A DNA stretch of 64,000 bases from Styela clava. Lineage: Eukaryota > Chordata > Ascidiacea > Stolidobranchia > Styelidae. A model generated the notes under the pieces. That model saw only the letters and a program-made list of their open reading frames with translations, did not search any database and was not told where the DNA came from. This document shows positions 36,901-47,574 of this stretch, one piece after another (within the stretch, counting starts at the first letter, position 1; every line of letters begins with the position of its first letter). The stretch covers positions 12,896,001 through 12,960,000 of the forward strand of contig NC_135261.1 in assembly GCF_964204865.1 (NCBI RefSeq), written 5' to 3'. A program made the translations under genes and the position numbers.

Positions 36901-39180
36901 AGCAAATTTTTGTTCCTTTGAGAAGATCGTAATAAAGAAAACTTTCACAGATTAGAATTTAAATTCAATTTAATTTCTTTTGTTTTTTTGAGATTCACGT
37001 ATTCGAATCGACACCGATCCTAATAACCAGTACAATAAATCGCGACCCATAGTTTGGGAACCGCTGGTATAGGGTGTTTTAATGGGGCGAATGATATATG
37101 AATGTTTGAGTACGAGGTGATTTCGAATACCACACACAACCCCCTTGCATAAAACCATAGAAAAAATAAGAGTAGTTTTATTCACGCAGAAGCCCAATTG
37201 TTATCACAAAAATATTTACTTCAGTTTATCATCATTTTTACAGCAAGGAATGTATGTGACTCTATATCTTGAAGATGTTCCGAAGGTTTTTGTTGAATCT
37301 CATTCATCTCAAATCATTATTTATGGAATGTTTCCTCATGAGCAAAAAGTAGGATTTGTGTTGATTTATATCATTGAATATTAAGACTACTTGACTCAGT
37401 ACTTTTGTATATCTATTCAAGAACACTTCGTTCATTCTATGGATTTAGTTAGTTTGTACAAGTAAATTTTAAAAAAATTTGCGAAAAACAAATTCTATGA
37501 AATCGAAGACAAAGACATGGTCACATTATATGACAATGCTTTTGTCTTAATTGGTCCTTGCATTTTTGAATTCCTGGTGTTTAAACCCAAAATTTCGAAA
37601 TAAACTGGATCTATATTTAGTTTTTAACATTTTCAGATGTCTGTCGTTCACATGGCACTAAAGAGAGGTCAAGGTCGATATGAAGACATACCAGTGAAAA
37701 ACAAGGACGAGATGCTATTTTATGTCGGTTTTCGCAGATTTAGAGCAAAACCACTATTCTCACAACATACAAATGGTACGAAATTCATTTGTTATAAACT
37801 TATTTGACCCCCGTTGATGTGTTTATTATTCTATTCACTGTGTATAAAATATTTATGATAATTGATCCACTCATTATTATAAATTACATTCATTGTATAT
37901 AATAAATACTTGTTTCTTAAATTTAGGTGACAAGCATAAGATGGAGAGATATTTACAGAAAGAAAGTGTTTCTGTTGCTTCCGTTTACTCACAAATCTTA
38001 TTTCCTCCTGCAAACGTAATGATGTTTAAAGAAACATCAACAGGTTAAAAAGTTTTATTAAGAAGAGTTTTACATGGAATTATGTAGAAAAATGCTTGAA
38101 TATTTGTGTTTCGTTGCATGTCTAAGATGGTTTTAATGGCACGTATTGCTACATTACTTTTTATAGAGCAATCTGTACCTCTAAAATACCTTTGTGGGTC
38201 AGCGACTGCGAATTTGCGTCTTTTGACGATGCCCCGCCCTACTTTGTTATAATTAAAAAACATTTTTCAAGTAGCAAGACTTTTCGAGCTTTGTACGCCA
38301 CTAGTGTTGATAATCATTAATGTTCAAAGTTATGGAACGCCATGAGGCATTCATGCTATAGAATAATAAGCATTGTCTGTAGAAGCAATCGCTAAGAACG
38401 TTTTCTATCAATAAGCAGGATTTGTATGTTCAGGTATTTTACCCATCGCCTCTGGAAATGTATTCAAAGTTGATCCTGATAGAGTTGTCACAAAGAGAAT
38501 AGTCCTCAGTGGACATCCCTTCCGCATTCACAAACATCTTGCAACAATTAGGTATATGTTTTTCAATCCAGGTAAGAATATTTCTTAAGCTTTTGCTGAT
38601 TTTATTTGTCACCTACCTAAACAGATGCAGTCACTGTTATTTTACTTTTTACAGATGATATTCTCTGGTTTAAACCTGTAGAACTCCGTACTAAATGGGG
38701 AAGACGTGGGCACATTAAAGAGGCATTGGGTAAGTACTGCGGAATGTGAAAAATTACACCAGGCTGTGAGAAAATAACTGACCACAAAACATTGCGCATG
38801 AAATTGTCTGTCACGACCGTGATCACCACCATTGTAATTCTGAAACTATGAATTCAAAATTTCTACTTCGGATCAGACGTTGAGAATTACTAAAACATGC
38901 CATACTCGAGACTCTCTTTCTTGCTATAATTTATTTAAGTTATGTGCTTGAGTAATAAAAAAATATATTCCTTTCAGGCACGCATGGACACATGAAATGT
39001 ACTTTTGATTCGCAACTTACATCGCAAGATACAGTTTTAATGAACCTGTACAAGCGAGTTTATCCTAAATGGTCGTATGACCTGATAACGCCTGTAAATC
39101 GTACAAAGGTCGACTTCCATGATTCGGATCACGCTTTAACCTCTAAAGAGATTGAATTTGATGACGAATTTTTTGATTGA
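24998..39180 (+). CDS. TSR1: Ribosome maturation factor TSR1 (17 exons, 831 aa)
   Basis: TSR1 is a GTPase-like factor related to BMS1 that acts in late maturation of the 40S subunit. Exons: 24998-25109, 27018-27121, 27594-27797, 30928-31087, 31483-31631, 32081-32191, 32707-32868, 33406-33580, 34242-34432, 35242-35438, 35679-35832, 37244-37348, 37637-37775, 37927-38043, 38434-38571, 38655-38729, 38978-39180. Phases agree throughout; 831 codons compare with 804 residues in human. Hallmarks seen: a basic N-terminus ([10 protein letters not shown]), [10 protein letters not shown] in the degenerate G-like domain, the AARP2-type segment (exons 6-7), an acidic linker (EQTWPTEDE, then a D/E-rich run in exon 9) and a conserved C-terminal half with [42 protein letters not shown] and GTHGHMKC. 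Intron 1 uses a GC donor. Introns 1 and 3 are enlarged by transposons. AATAAA follows the stop by four bases. Confidence 0.95.
25314..25758 (+). mobile_element. Long-TIR foldback element, family D copy 1 (TSR1 intron 1)
   Basis: It begins GTCTCGTGTAGTTTCGTACC and ends in the reverse complement of a near-identical sequence (GTCTCATGTAGTTTCTTACC). The arms continue for over 100 bases ('caatcctaacccccatttga...acgtcatcc'). The unique centre holds 'aaagaactgactgacgtta' and 'cgacgagaaaacgagagaaa'. No coding potential is seen. A CRE-like tgacgtaa lies in the arms. Confidence 0.75.
25842..26283 (-). mobile_element. Long-TIR foldback element, family D copy 2 (inverted)
   Basis: The ends read GGGTCTCATGTAGTTTCG and, reverse-complemented, GGGTCTCGTGTAGTTTTG. 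The arms match for roughly 110 bases. The centre is the reverse complement of copy 1 ('tttctctcgttttctcgtc', 'gtcagttctttatcgtcgg'), so it lies in the opposite orientation only about 85 bases away. Confidence 0.75.
26617..26993 (-). mobile_element. Long-TIR foldback element, family D copy 3 (decayed)
   Basis: A more diverged copy in the orientation of copy 2: 'acttctaggggtcatggctc' at left, 'attttgggcgataaaagcc' in the centre, and 'atttttggatggcgtagtca' then 'ccacgcccaccagaagtact' at right. The outermost TIR bases are eroded. Confidence 0.6.
28128..28238. mobile_element. Short foldback MITE, family E (copy 1)
   Basis: A 110-bp palindrome lies in TSR1 intron 3. The left arm reads 'ctcccgaagttatttgcatc' then 'aagatggcgcacagcctgaa'; the right arm is its inverse ('ttcaggttgtgcgccatttt' then 'ggtgcacatactatcggagg'). 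The arms match the element at 58964. Confidence 0.65.
28696..29665. repeat. Foldback arms and about 100-bp tandem units nested in the hAT element
   Basis: An arm starting 'attaaattaatacgg' (28696-28855) recurs inverted at 29030-29199 and again in direct orientation at 29501-29665; all contain 'aaaatcatcct' and 'tacttttaa'. Between them are diverged units of about 100 bases with 'tttaccacacattttatgtc' and 'cacagatcgccgt' (near 28850, 28930, 29230, 29330, 29435). Confidence 0.65.
29708..30309. mobile_element. Possible TIR element inside the hAT element
   Basis: The left edge 'taccgtatttcccggctaat' followed by 'aagtcc' resembles the tip at 36446. The right edge, reverse-complemented, is 'ttaccgctttactaggccca'. 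The similarity is weak and no target duplication was established. Confidence 0.35.
34010..34152. repeat. Dispersed repeat, family C (copy 2)
   Basis: It matches 8205-8375 in order: 'cataggtttcagtcc', 'gatgtaaagtaggcgaacaa' and 'acacatacttctagagcgcc'. It sits directly upstream of TSR1 exon 9. Confidence 0.5.
34780..35060 (-). repeat. tRNA-derived SINE, family B (copy 5)
   Basis: It shares 'catatggcgaaccacg', 'gattagttagccagtgg' and 'cgaccagtgggttacgtgaa' with the other copies. On the minus strand the right end forms a tRNA-like head, with B-box-like GGTTCATATCC around 34986 and an A-box-like stretch upstream. It lies in TSR1 intron 9. Confidence 0.65.
36446..36838. mobile_element. TIR element in TSR1 intron 11
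   Basis: The left edge is 'taccgttttttgtcgaaaat' then 'aagacctgg'. The right edge, reverse-complemented, begins 'tactgtgtttccccgaaatt'. This fits the widespread TACNGTNTTTCCCCGAAAATAAGAC type of miniature element. A separate hAT-like tip (reverse of CAGCGGTTCCCAAACTATGG) ends near 37070 and may belong to an older element surrounding this one. Confidence 0.5.
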
Positions 39181-39184
39181 TTTT

Positions 39185-39190
39185 AATAAA
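39185..39190 (+). promoter_or_regulatory. Poly(A) signal for TSR1
   Basis: AATAAA begins four bases after the TSR1 TGA stop, implying a 3' UTR of only a few tens of bases. Confidence 0.7.
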
Positions 39191-39194
39191 AAAA

Positions 39195-40345
39195 TATTGC
39201 CATGTATGTGTTTGAATCATCAAAGGTTGCAACGACTGGTGGGATTGAAGGGTATTGGGTAAACTAGGCTCACCACTTCATGAACGATATAAACAGCTGT
39301 CGCCATGCCGTTCTTAGGATAACGTGTTATCCTATCAATTGCGGATGCAGTGACATAGACGACGCTGTTGGCTTAGGCTGTGATTGGAAGAGTGTCCGTA
39401 TAGAGTCGTAGTTGGGCATTCGAAATTGAATAGTAAACTATTCGGATCGGTTTAGATAGGCGGTTCGCCATCATCTTGTATTGAGGTAAATCTCTCTATC
39501 TTTTTGTGAAGCCATATTTTCAAAATGCAATTCTGCATGGTTCTTATTGGTGACAACTCGGGGAATCATCTGAGTGATGGATTCAATGTTTTCAGTAAAT
39601 ACAATTAGACATCTTCCATGTAATTCGATTTGAAAAAAATATTCGATTCCGAAATCCTTGGGTATTCGAAAATGCCCAGCCCCAGTTGTAGCTAGTTTTT
39701 ACAATAAATTTTCATTCCGAACAAGACTCTGCAGAAGCAACTAATCTTTCCAGTCTGCACACCCTCTGGGTCAACATAGATTTTCCCACCCCCGTTTTGG
39801 ACTAAGATAATAACGTGCAAAAGCTGGGGATTGGGATTGTTCAATGGAAGATACTGCAACACAAGAAAAGTATATTTTCTTCTAGTAAAGTCTAACGAAA
39901 ACAAAATTTTTTCAATAGAAAAATCGTGGATTAAACTACTCAAAACAAAAAAACTGAAAAATGGTAGTTTTGGTCACTTCAATAGAAAGGCAGGTATTAA
40001 TTAGGTCGGGGATTTCCGTATTTTGAATTCCACTAAGATACTGTTCTTTTTCATTCATAACTACGGTAAGTAAAATTATCACACCTGTGCACATGTGAGA
40101 AATTGTGCAACTTTATTCAATTCGTAGAACAGAGACTTCATAGATTTGGAAAGAAAATGGAAATCACAGCATTTGGCATAAAGAAAAGATAATTAGAAAA
40201 ATAGTGAAAAACTTCATTACATGATGCTTCGAAAGCTAATGAATGATCTGAAGAATCTCTGCAGAAACGGATGAAAATTAGGAAATTTGATAAAGAAAAT
40301 CATTTCGATCAGATAAATATAATTAAGTAAAAATTTACCCTAAGG
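39195..40345. other. Intergenic region between convergent TSR1 and PEX12
   Basis: No gene is supported. A possible foldback lies at about 39405-39690 ('tgggcattcgaaattgaata' and the inverse of 'tgggcattttcgaata'). A partial SINE family A body sits near 39705-39785 ('ccgaacaagactctgcagaa'). Confidence 0.45.
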
Positions 40346-40492
40346 CAGGGCTACTCAACTGGCGGACCGCGGGCCGAATCCTGACCTTCAAGTATTTATT
40401 AAGGACGTTGAAATATCATTCTGAAAAAACAGACCCATTAATTTTGAAGATTTTGTATACAAATCTTTGGTATAAATAGTTGAGTAGCCCTG
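40346..40492. mobile_element. hAT MITE, 147 bp, with perfect 8-bp TSD
   Basis: Terminal inverted repeats CAGGGCTACTCAACT are present at both ends. The flanking CCCTAAGG occurs at 40338-40345 and again at 40493-40500, a perfect 8-bp duplication. It is intact at both ends and non-coding. Confidence 0.9.
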
Positions 40493-40652
40493 CCCTAAGG
40501 CACTTGAATTTTTAAAAAATGACTGAAAAGTGGAAGATTTGCATAAAAACACTTATTAACATGTTTAATTAAATAAGAATGTATGACACCTGTAAAGAAC
40601 AATTGTATTTCCCCAAGCACAATGTGTAATTTTTGCTCATTATTAACCAATC

Positions 40653-40658
40653 TTTATT
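40653..40658 (-). promoter_or_regulatory. PEX12 poly(A) signal overlapping its stop codon
   Basis: On the minus strand the last codons read GAA TAA followed by AG, so AATAAA contains the complete TAA stop (40654-40656). Confidence 0.6.
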
Positions 40659-43600
40659 CAGGCCTATAAATCTTTATCAAACATTCCGTAGTTGTGGGAT
40701 ATCCAGTCACTGGACATTTTGAATTATTTTTTACATACTTAAAGATACAAACGTAACAAAACACATAACCAGATGTGAAAAGAGCAGTGTCATTCGTTCT
40801 CCGTCTGTAAAAAACATTAAAATATACCATTATTTGAGTCGATCATTTCTCAAGACAATGACATACCAATAGGTACACCCTGATATACGCCGTGCATGGA
40901 TGTCTGAATTGAGGAATAATTTACAACATTTTTATTTGAAAATTAGGGATTTTGAAAAGCATTGACCTATATTATTTTTTACTTTACATGAAAATGTGAT
41001 GATTTAGGTAATTTTCCACATAAATTTGCTCCCAATTTAGATTGTATTTTTCATATTCGAATATATTTTCTCAGAATGTATTTTGTCAATCTTTGGTCAG
41101 CTTGTTCATACTACTTTATTAGTCGTCTTCCCAAAATATAAAATAGGATGATTCATGAATGATTCACGCTAATAGATCAGTCTCATCTGTAACAATTGCT
41201 CTGATCATTTTATGCTACGCGAACATAGATAGAAATAAAATAGTAAATCTAATAGCAAACAGGCTGAGCATGTTACATTCTGATATTATCGCTAACCTTT
41301 TAACAAGTTCATTTCAACAATTTTTGTCTTCGACTTACTAAATACAGCATTGCACAATGTAGGTCGGATTCAAAATCGAAGCTTATTTCTTTGTTTAGTC
41401 ACTGGTCTATATCTAAAACTACTGTATCACAAAAAGTGGGAATTGTGAAATTCCTCACTTGGTGAGGTATTTTTCCTGGGTTAAGAACCACTGAACTGAA
41501 TTAAACTTGGGGAACACCAAAACGATTTGAATTTTAATATGCATGCTTTAATATATAGAAGGAATCAAACCTGTTGCATAGAGGGCAAGTTATGTTGTCC
41601 CGAACTGGAATGATTGTTTTGTCGCATGATTCATGCGGCGGAAGAGGAATCGGTGCTTGTGTCAACTAAATAAAATAACTAGGTAAGTATATTATAATAC
41701 CAATATACAGGAATATTTCGCTGGGGTGAGTATTAGGTCATACTGGCTGAATCAAGTTCTATATCTCAATCTTCTTGGAGTGAAATGTCACTGTTCATAT
41801 CTGGGCTGTGGAGTGGAGTTGTAATTTCAAATTTTACTGGGTCGTTGTTTCAGACTTGTAATGGTGATGATCGGAGCAAAATTTTTTATATAATTCAGTA
41901 TGATTTCTCAATAGAAGGCAATCAATGGCTCAAGTTTTTGCTATGAAAATTAGTCTTCTCCGAGCTGAGTCAGCTTCTAATTTTCCTCCAACCTGGGGTC
42001 AAAGTCAAAATGAAACAGGGTGTATTTTTCACCATGTATTTTTCACCAGACTCCGTACACGTGGTACATATGACTTTTCATCAAACTGTAGCAGTATTAT
42101 ATGCCCTAAAAAGACACATGCACAAAAAATTGCAAAACACCGCCAATTAAGTTTTTATCACAGCACTTATATCGATATGCTTTGTGTGGAATGAATGAAA
42201 AGTTCCATTTTACTTGATACATAACTTTTAACAACCTCAAATTACACACAATACAATAAGGAAGTATGCAGAATTGCTATTGACCTTGTATATTGCTGAA
42301 CAGATAGGAAGTTAGCATAGTCACTTGCTGCAATGCTATGTATGAAGTATGAATATACTATCCGAATATCTTACCTTTTGCACTGTTGCTTGATTAGCAT
42401 CATGATAAAACCAGTCTATGAATTGAAGAACAAAGACTCCAGCATGCACTCCACCAGCAATCATCTTTGTCAAAGCTCGGCTAACAACATTCCCGCTATA
42501 AAACAAAAGGGTTATTCATTTATTTGTTCCATGGATGATTGTTTAAGTTTATCAAAAAAATTCTCTTATTTTTAAACATCATGCAAAAACAATGTGGATT
42601 TTCAGGCAAATTAAACATTGAAAAAGAATCAGACTACCAAAAAGTATGCGCAAGAGGTTTAATAAAATCTAGCCAGCTGGCCAATATACCGTACTAATAA
42701 TGAGTTGTATTGTTTTATCGAAAAGACTGAAAATTACAATATACAGAGTGATTCAAAATGAACAGAACCCAAGTAATGCGGAACATATACTAGATAGAAA
42801 ATAACTTTCGTGCAAATCGTCCTAGATTATCATATCCTTAGAAACTTTTGGGTACAATCATAAATAAACATATGTTTACGTGTTGAATATATTTTCTTCA
42901 TTTTAGTAGAATTTTCAAAGAAATTTATAGATTCCTTTTTTTCTGTTACGTATAGAAAATGCAAGCAACCCCATAAAGCTGAAGTAATGAAGTTTGTGTT
43001 CAGAACAAGGTTTTGTTTTCACCATATCTGAATACCTGGATACAAGACATACATATTTTCATATGGGTATCAGATGACTAGAGAAAAGTAAAGTCAAATT
43101 TTTCTATAAGTAAAATAACGACATACCTTGCTTGAGAAGCAGCTTGGGGATCTTCGACAACCAGTTTTATTCTCAATAATTTCAAAAATGGATCAGGGTA
43201 TTTATTTTCATGAATTGCATATTTGAATTGAAGATATAATTTCCAAAATTCCCAAGATGAGAACATAATTGGATATAAACGAAAAATGAGTCTTTCCATA
43301 ATAGTCACAGTGCATTGATTTCCCTGCGTCTCCCGTCGGTCCGCAATTTTATCATACATTTTCTTTAATTTCTCTTCAATATATGGGATAATACACAGAG
43401 TCACCAGGGTCAAAAAATGTCTTCTTGTTCCAAGTGTGTTATGTGATTGCACCTTTAAACCTTTTATTTTCCTTCGTAAGCCGTAATACATTTCTGCATA
43501 GGATGCAATGTGAGCTAATAAAAAATGATGTTGCACCAAAAGCTCAATAGCTGTGAAGATTTCATCATACCACGCTAGTAACCAACCAAATCTTGCTGGT

Positions 43601-44315
43601 TTGTAAGAAGCAAGAACCTTAAAAGAATATTGTTTATTGACAAGCTGATTATGAAGTATGATTGATAATTGGTGTTTAAATACCCTTCAGCATGAAGTTC
43701 AGTTTCATTTGATTAATTCAGATTAGGGACTTCAGATACACAAGGTGTCCAAAGTCTCTTCACAATTCAAAGGCTTATCATGATAAACCCTTGAAATTGT
43801 ACAGATACTATAAGAACAGCCTGCATATGTAAGTACTAGATCAATGCCCATATTTAACAGCTTTTGCATATTATTTCACAACTTGGATACATTTCAGTGA
43901 TAACTAATCAAATACAATTACCTATATAAAGTTCACATTTTGCGAGAATCGCCCTTTGTAGACACTTTATTTTTTTAAAAGTAGAATGTGTTGTGTAATG
44001 AGGGCACACAGCCTTTTAAAATAAACAGACTTTGTCTAAACCAGGCATGACTTCCAGTTACATTTTATCGATTATTATGGTAGAGAGAGTAAGCTTCTCC
44101 AAAAACCTGTTTGTCGAAGTAACTCATGATTATGCGAAAAGTAAAAAAATCCGCACCTAAAATCTTATCAAACTTACTTTAGTTAAGTGCTCAAAAGCTG
44201 GTCTCACAGAGGCTCGTAAATTTTCTTGAGCTAAAACTTCAAATATTGAAGGAAGTTGATATTCTTCTTGTGTTGCAACAGCTGTTTGTAAAGTTTCAGA
44301 AAACATGTCCGCCAT
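40654..44315 (-). CDS. PEX12: Peroxisome assembly protein PEX12 (5 exons, 331 aa)
   Basis: PEX12 is an integral peroxisomal membrane E3 of the PEX2-PEX10-PEX12 complex that ubiquitinates the import receptor PEX5. Exons: 44178-44315, 43127-43617, 42375-42495, 41571-41665, 40654-40804; all junctions are GT-AG and in phase. The 331 residues compare with 359 in human. The N-terminus ([12 protein letters not shown], then [13 protein letters not shown]) and the region [11 protein letters not shown] are conserved, as is the segment [17 protein letters not shown]. The C-terminal RING is of the degenerate PEX12 type: C277-x2-C280, C298-x2-C301 and C312-P, which fits a single zinc site. The last exon ends at GAATAA, with the stop codon inside the poly(A) hexamer. 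Confidence 0.93.
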
Positions 44316-45078
44316 GGCTTTAGATTAGAGTTTCATAAGTACAATAAATAATTAGGATTCTTTAATCTACGATCATCTATGAAAATATCAAAACACACAA
44401 AATTTACTTGTTTTTGAAAAAATATAAGGGACAAGAAATCATTCACCACAGCTATGCTACATAGTGAGCTACAAAGAGCAATGAGTCTGAGTTTGGCATG
44501 TTTTTATTCAAATTGGAGTCGAGGATCCAAACTCTCCTGAAGTTGAAGACAAACAGAGACTTGAATTTCATACCTCTATTGTGATTATTGAAGTCAAAAT
44601 TTCATAAACTAAACACAAAGCATAAACTAAGAAACATCAAGATGACCAAGCATTCTCAACAGACAATCAGTCAAAATGTGTTTTTCACAGAATTGGGAGT
44701 TAGGAACTTAGGAGGAACTCAATAAGTAGACACTGTATTTAGTCAGTATCAATTTTTTGTCAGCGGGGTGTCGGAGTCATTTTTTAAATGTCTTGTTAGC
44801 TGAGACTCCACAGCACTACTCTACATTGATAAAACAGATTAATTTTTAAATCTAACAAAAACCTGACACTAAAAACGAAAACAGATGACTCTTCACGAAT
44901 TCATGAAACTTCCAAGGGCAATATCAGTATTATTTCATTGTAATGATAAATGCTACAAAACTTTGTTTTTGAAGGAGACTCCAAAAAAGCACTGACAACA
45001 GTGATTTTACACAGTGATTCAACAATACAGTGATACTGTATTCACCATTTGGGAATACCAAAAAAAACTATATATATA

Positions 45079-45084
45079 TTTATT
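45079..45084 (-). promoter_or_regulatory. Candidate poly(A) signal for AMN1
   Basis: AATAAA on the minus strand lies about 115 bases beyond the AMN1 stop codon. Confidence 0.5.
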
Positions 45085-45198
45085 CCGTAACAGTCGATAA
45101 GATAAGTTTAATTATATGATGGTTGGACATAATATGTATTATCACAAATACATTTGGTTCTGGCTTCGCCACACGAGAACAAATTGAGCAAACAATCC

Positions 45199-46469
45199 TC
45201 AATACACTGTCCAAGTCAGTTGCTTCACATTAGAACATTCTCTTGCAAGAAGCTCTTCTAATGCTATTCTCGAATTCTCTGTGATTTTTGGGCATCCATG
45301 AAATATCAAAATTCGAATTTTACGACAATACTCGATAATGCATTCAATAGCTTCATCAGTTATATTATGACACAATGCCATATGAAACTCTGTCAATGTG
45401 TTGCAACATTTTCCTTTACATATTTGAAACACACCATTATCAGATACCTAAATATAAAAGTTTATACATGTAAGTAAGATTTGTTTACATTTACAATATA
45501 ACTGTTCTGTAAAATGAGTTTGGAAAATGCAGTACCTAAAATCGTAAATTAATCTTTAAATAATGCAGGCATTTTATTCTATCAAAACGACATATATGCA
45601 TTTTTTGGCTCATCAGTTTGGTTTCTACTAAATAAAATTCGCACTGGAGTCAGAGGTACAAGATTTCAAAATATAAATAATTCAAATAACTGATTTTTTT
45701 CTGAAAACAATCCTCACTTTTAACTATTCTCAGCATAACTAGCTGGAGAAAGAGCCGATGTTCTCATTAACCCGTTGTACCCAGGATAAGATTTTATTCA
45801 ATAAAGGAAGTTAGTTATATTCTATGACATTAACTGTATAGAAAACCATAGTGCTTGTCCCCTCTTATTCAAACTATCTTGAGAAAAAAAAACATGGTGG
45901 ACATGTTCCAATTTTACCTTGGTTGAAGAGACATTCAGGCTTTCAAGATTAGGGCAATTCTCAGCAAGCGCTTGTAGACTTCTGTCACTGACACCAGAGC
46001 AACCACCAAGATTAAGATGTTTTATGCTTTTACAATTTACAGCTATTTGCACCACTGCTTCGTCACCAATGTTCAAACACCGACGAAGGTAGAAAACTTG
46101 AATCCAACGACAACTTCGTGCTATTTTAATAATTCCATCATTAGATATTGTCTTTCGGCTTTCTTTTGCAGAATTTAAATCAATTTTTACCAAGTTTATA
46201 CATGTTTTTGAGATTGTCGCCAATGCCTCGTCAGTGACATCGCTTTCACTTAAATCAATTTCTTTTAATCTTGCGTGCAAGCAAAATTCTATGTTGGCAT
46301 CACTTAAAATCCCTCTTTTTGATAAAATATACAAAAGTTTGCTCTTTATACTGGGTGGTAACAACTTGATATCCTCATTATATAAATTAAGATTATGAGC
46401 AACAACGTGTAGAGATGTCGTAAAAAGTGAAGAAATTCCACCGAAAACTGTTCTTTGTATATTGATCAT
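45199..46469 (-). CDS. AMN1: AMN1-like leucine-rich repeat protein (2 exons, 266 aa)
   Basis: This is the orthologue of AMN1, which in yeast antagonises the mitotic exit network and resembles F-box-type LRR proteins. Exons are 45918-46469 and 45199-45447, both junctions in phase 0. The product is 266 aa; human AMN1 is about 258 aa. Cysteine-containing LRRs run through the C-terminal two-thirds: LKEIDLSESDVTDEAL, LVKIDLN, IQVFYLRRCLNIGDEAV, IKHLNLGGCSGVSDRSL, LESLNVSSTKVSDNG and LTEFHMALCHNITDEAI. No F-box is obvious. The molecular role in animals is poorly known, so function is by family only. Confidence 0.88.
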
Positions 46470-47574
46470 GATCCGATGAAATTATTTGGCAACACCTCAT
46501 GAAAAAACTACAAACAATACATATCCGTCTGGACAAGTTAAAATATAAATCAAACAAGTGCATTTAATCAATCACAACTTGGTACTAGTGATATTTAATT
46601 ACAGACTATCAATTATTTGGCCATGAAATGTATAAGGCATAAAAACATAATCACTGCAGTACAGCAAAAAATAATATGAATATCTGAAAGACAAGCAAAT
46701 GCACCATTAAAATCTTGGTTGAGATTATGAACCAAAGCAGAAACCAAGGTAACGGCAGTGGCCAATAAAAAAAAAAAAAGTGACTGAAAGCATCTAACAC
46801 CCATCAATAGTCTAACCCTAAAAACCCACCCCACTCCTAAAATTAGGCTGAATGATTGTAGCAGTCGCGAGCAATGAAATCCGAAATAAATCAATTGTTC
46901 GAATACATTTGAAATTGGTTATATTCTTCATACTATATTCTTCATTTTAGAATTACCAGTAATTTAGAAAATTTAATATTTTTCATTTTGAGCAGCTAAT
47001 ATCTGATGCTCTCGGCAAAAATATCAAAGTTCATTCGAATTGTAAATGTGTTAAGAGAAAAACCAATTACAATGCATCACTGTGCTAAAATTTTCTGGAT
47101 AGACAAACCCAAATTCATATTGATTTATGACAAAAATTTATATGCTGGACCAAATGACCAAATTTAGAATATATAGTTTTCATCATTTCATATCCAAAAA
47201 TATTATTCATAATTCATATCGTCTGTGAGGTGCTGTCAATTCCTGCATAAAAGTGAATTGCATAATGCAAATATATGAATTTGAATGGAAATTATCAAAT
47301 TAACAAATTTAACTTACTCAATATGATCATAAATATGTAAATAAGTCTTTATAATTATTGACTGACAATACACCTTTAGGACAAAATTTTTAGGACTTCA
47401 GTTTCAGTTTAAATAACAGTTTTACAGTTACAGTTCGTTGATGGTCTATTAGTAAAAATATTGTTTAATTTTGCATATCAGTAAGAAGTGACATATCTAA
47501 AATTTGCTAAAAGTGCGTTATTCCCAGCAATGATAAAAATTGAAATTCATCGAATATAGTACAAAATTATAACT
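46470..47574. other. Intergenic, no gene seen
   Basis: AT-rich sequence lies between ADPRM and AMN1. An open frame at 46613-46894 (-) has no family signature and a homopolymer-rich underlying sequence; I treat it as chance. Confidence 0.5.
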
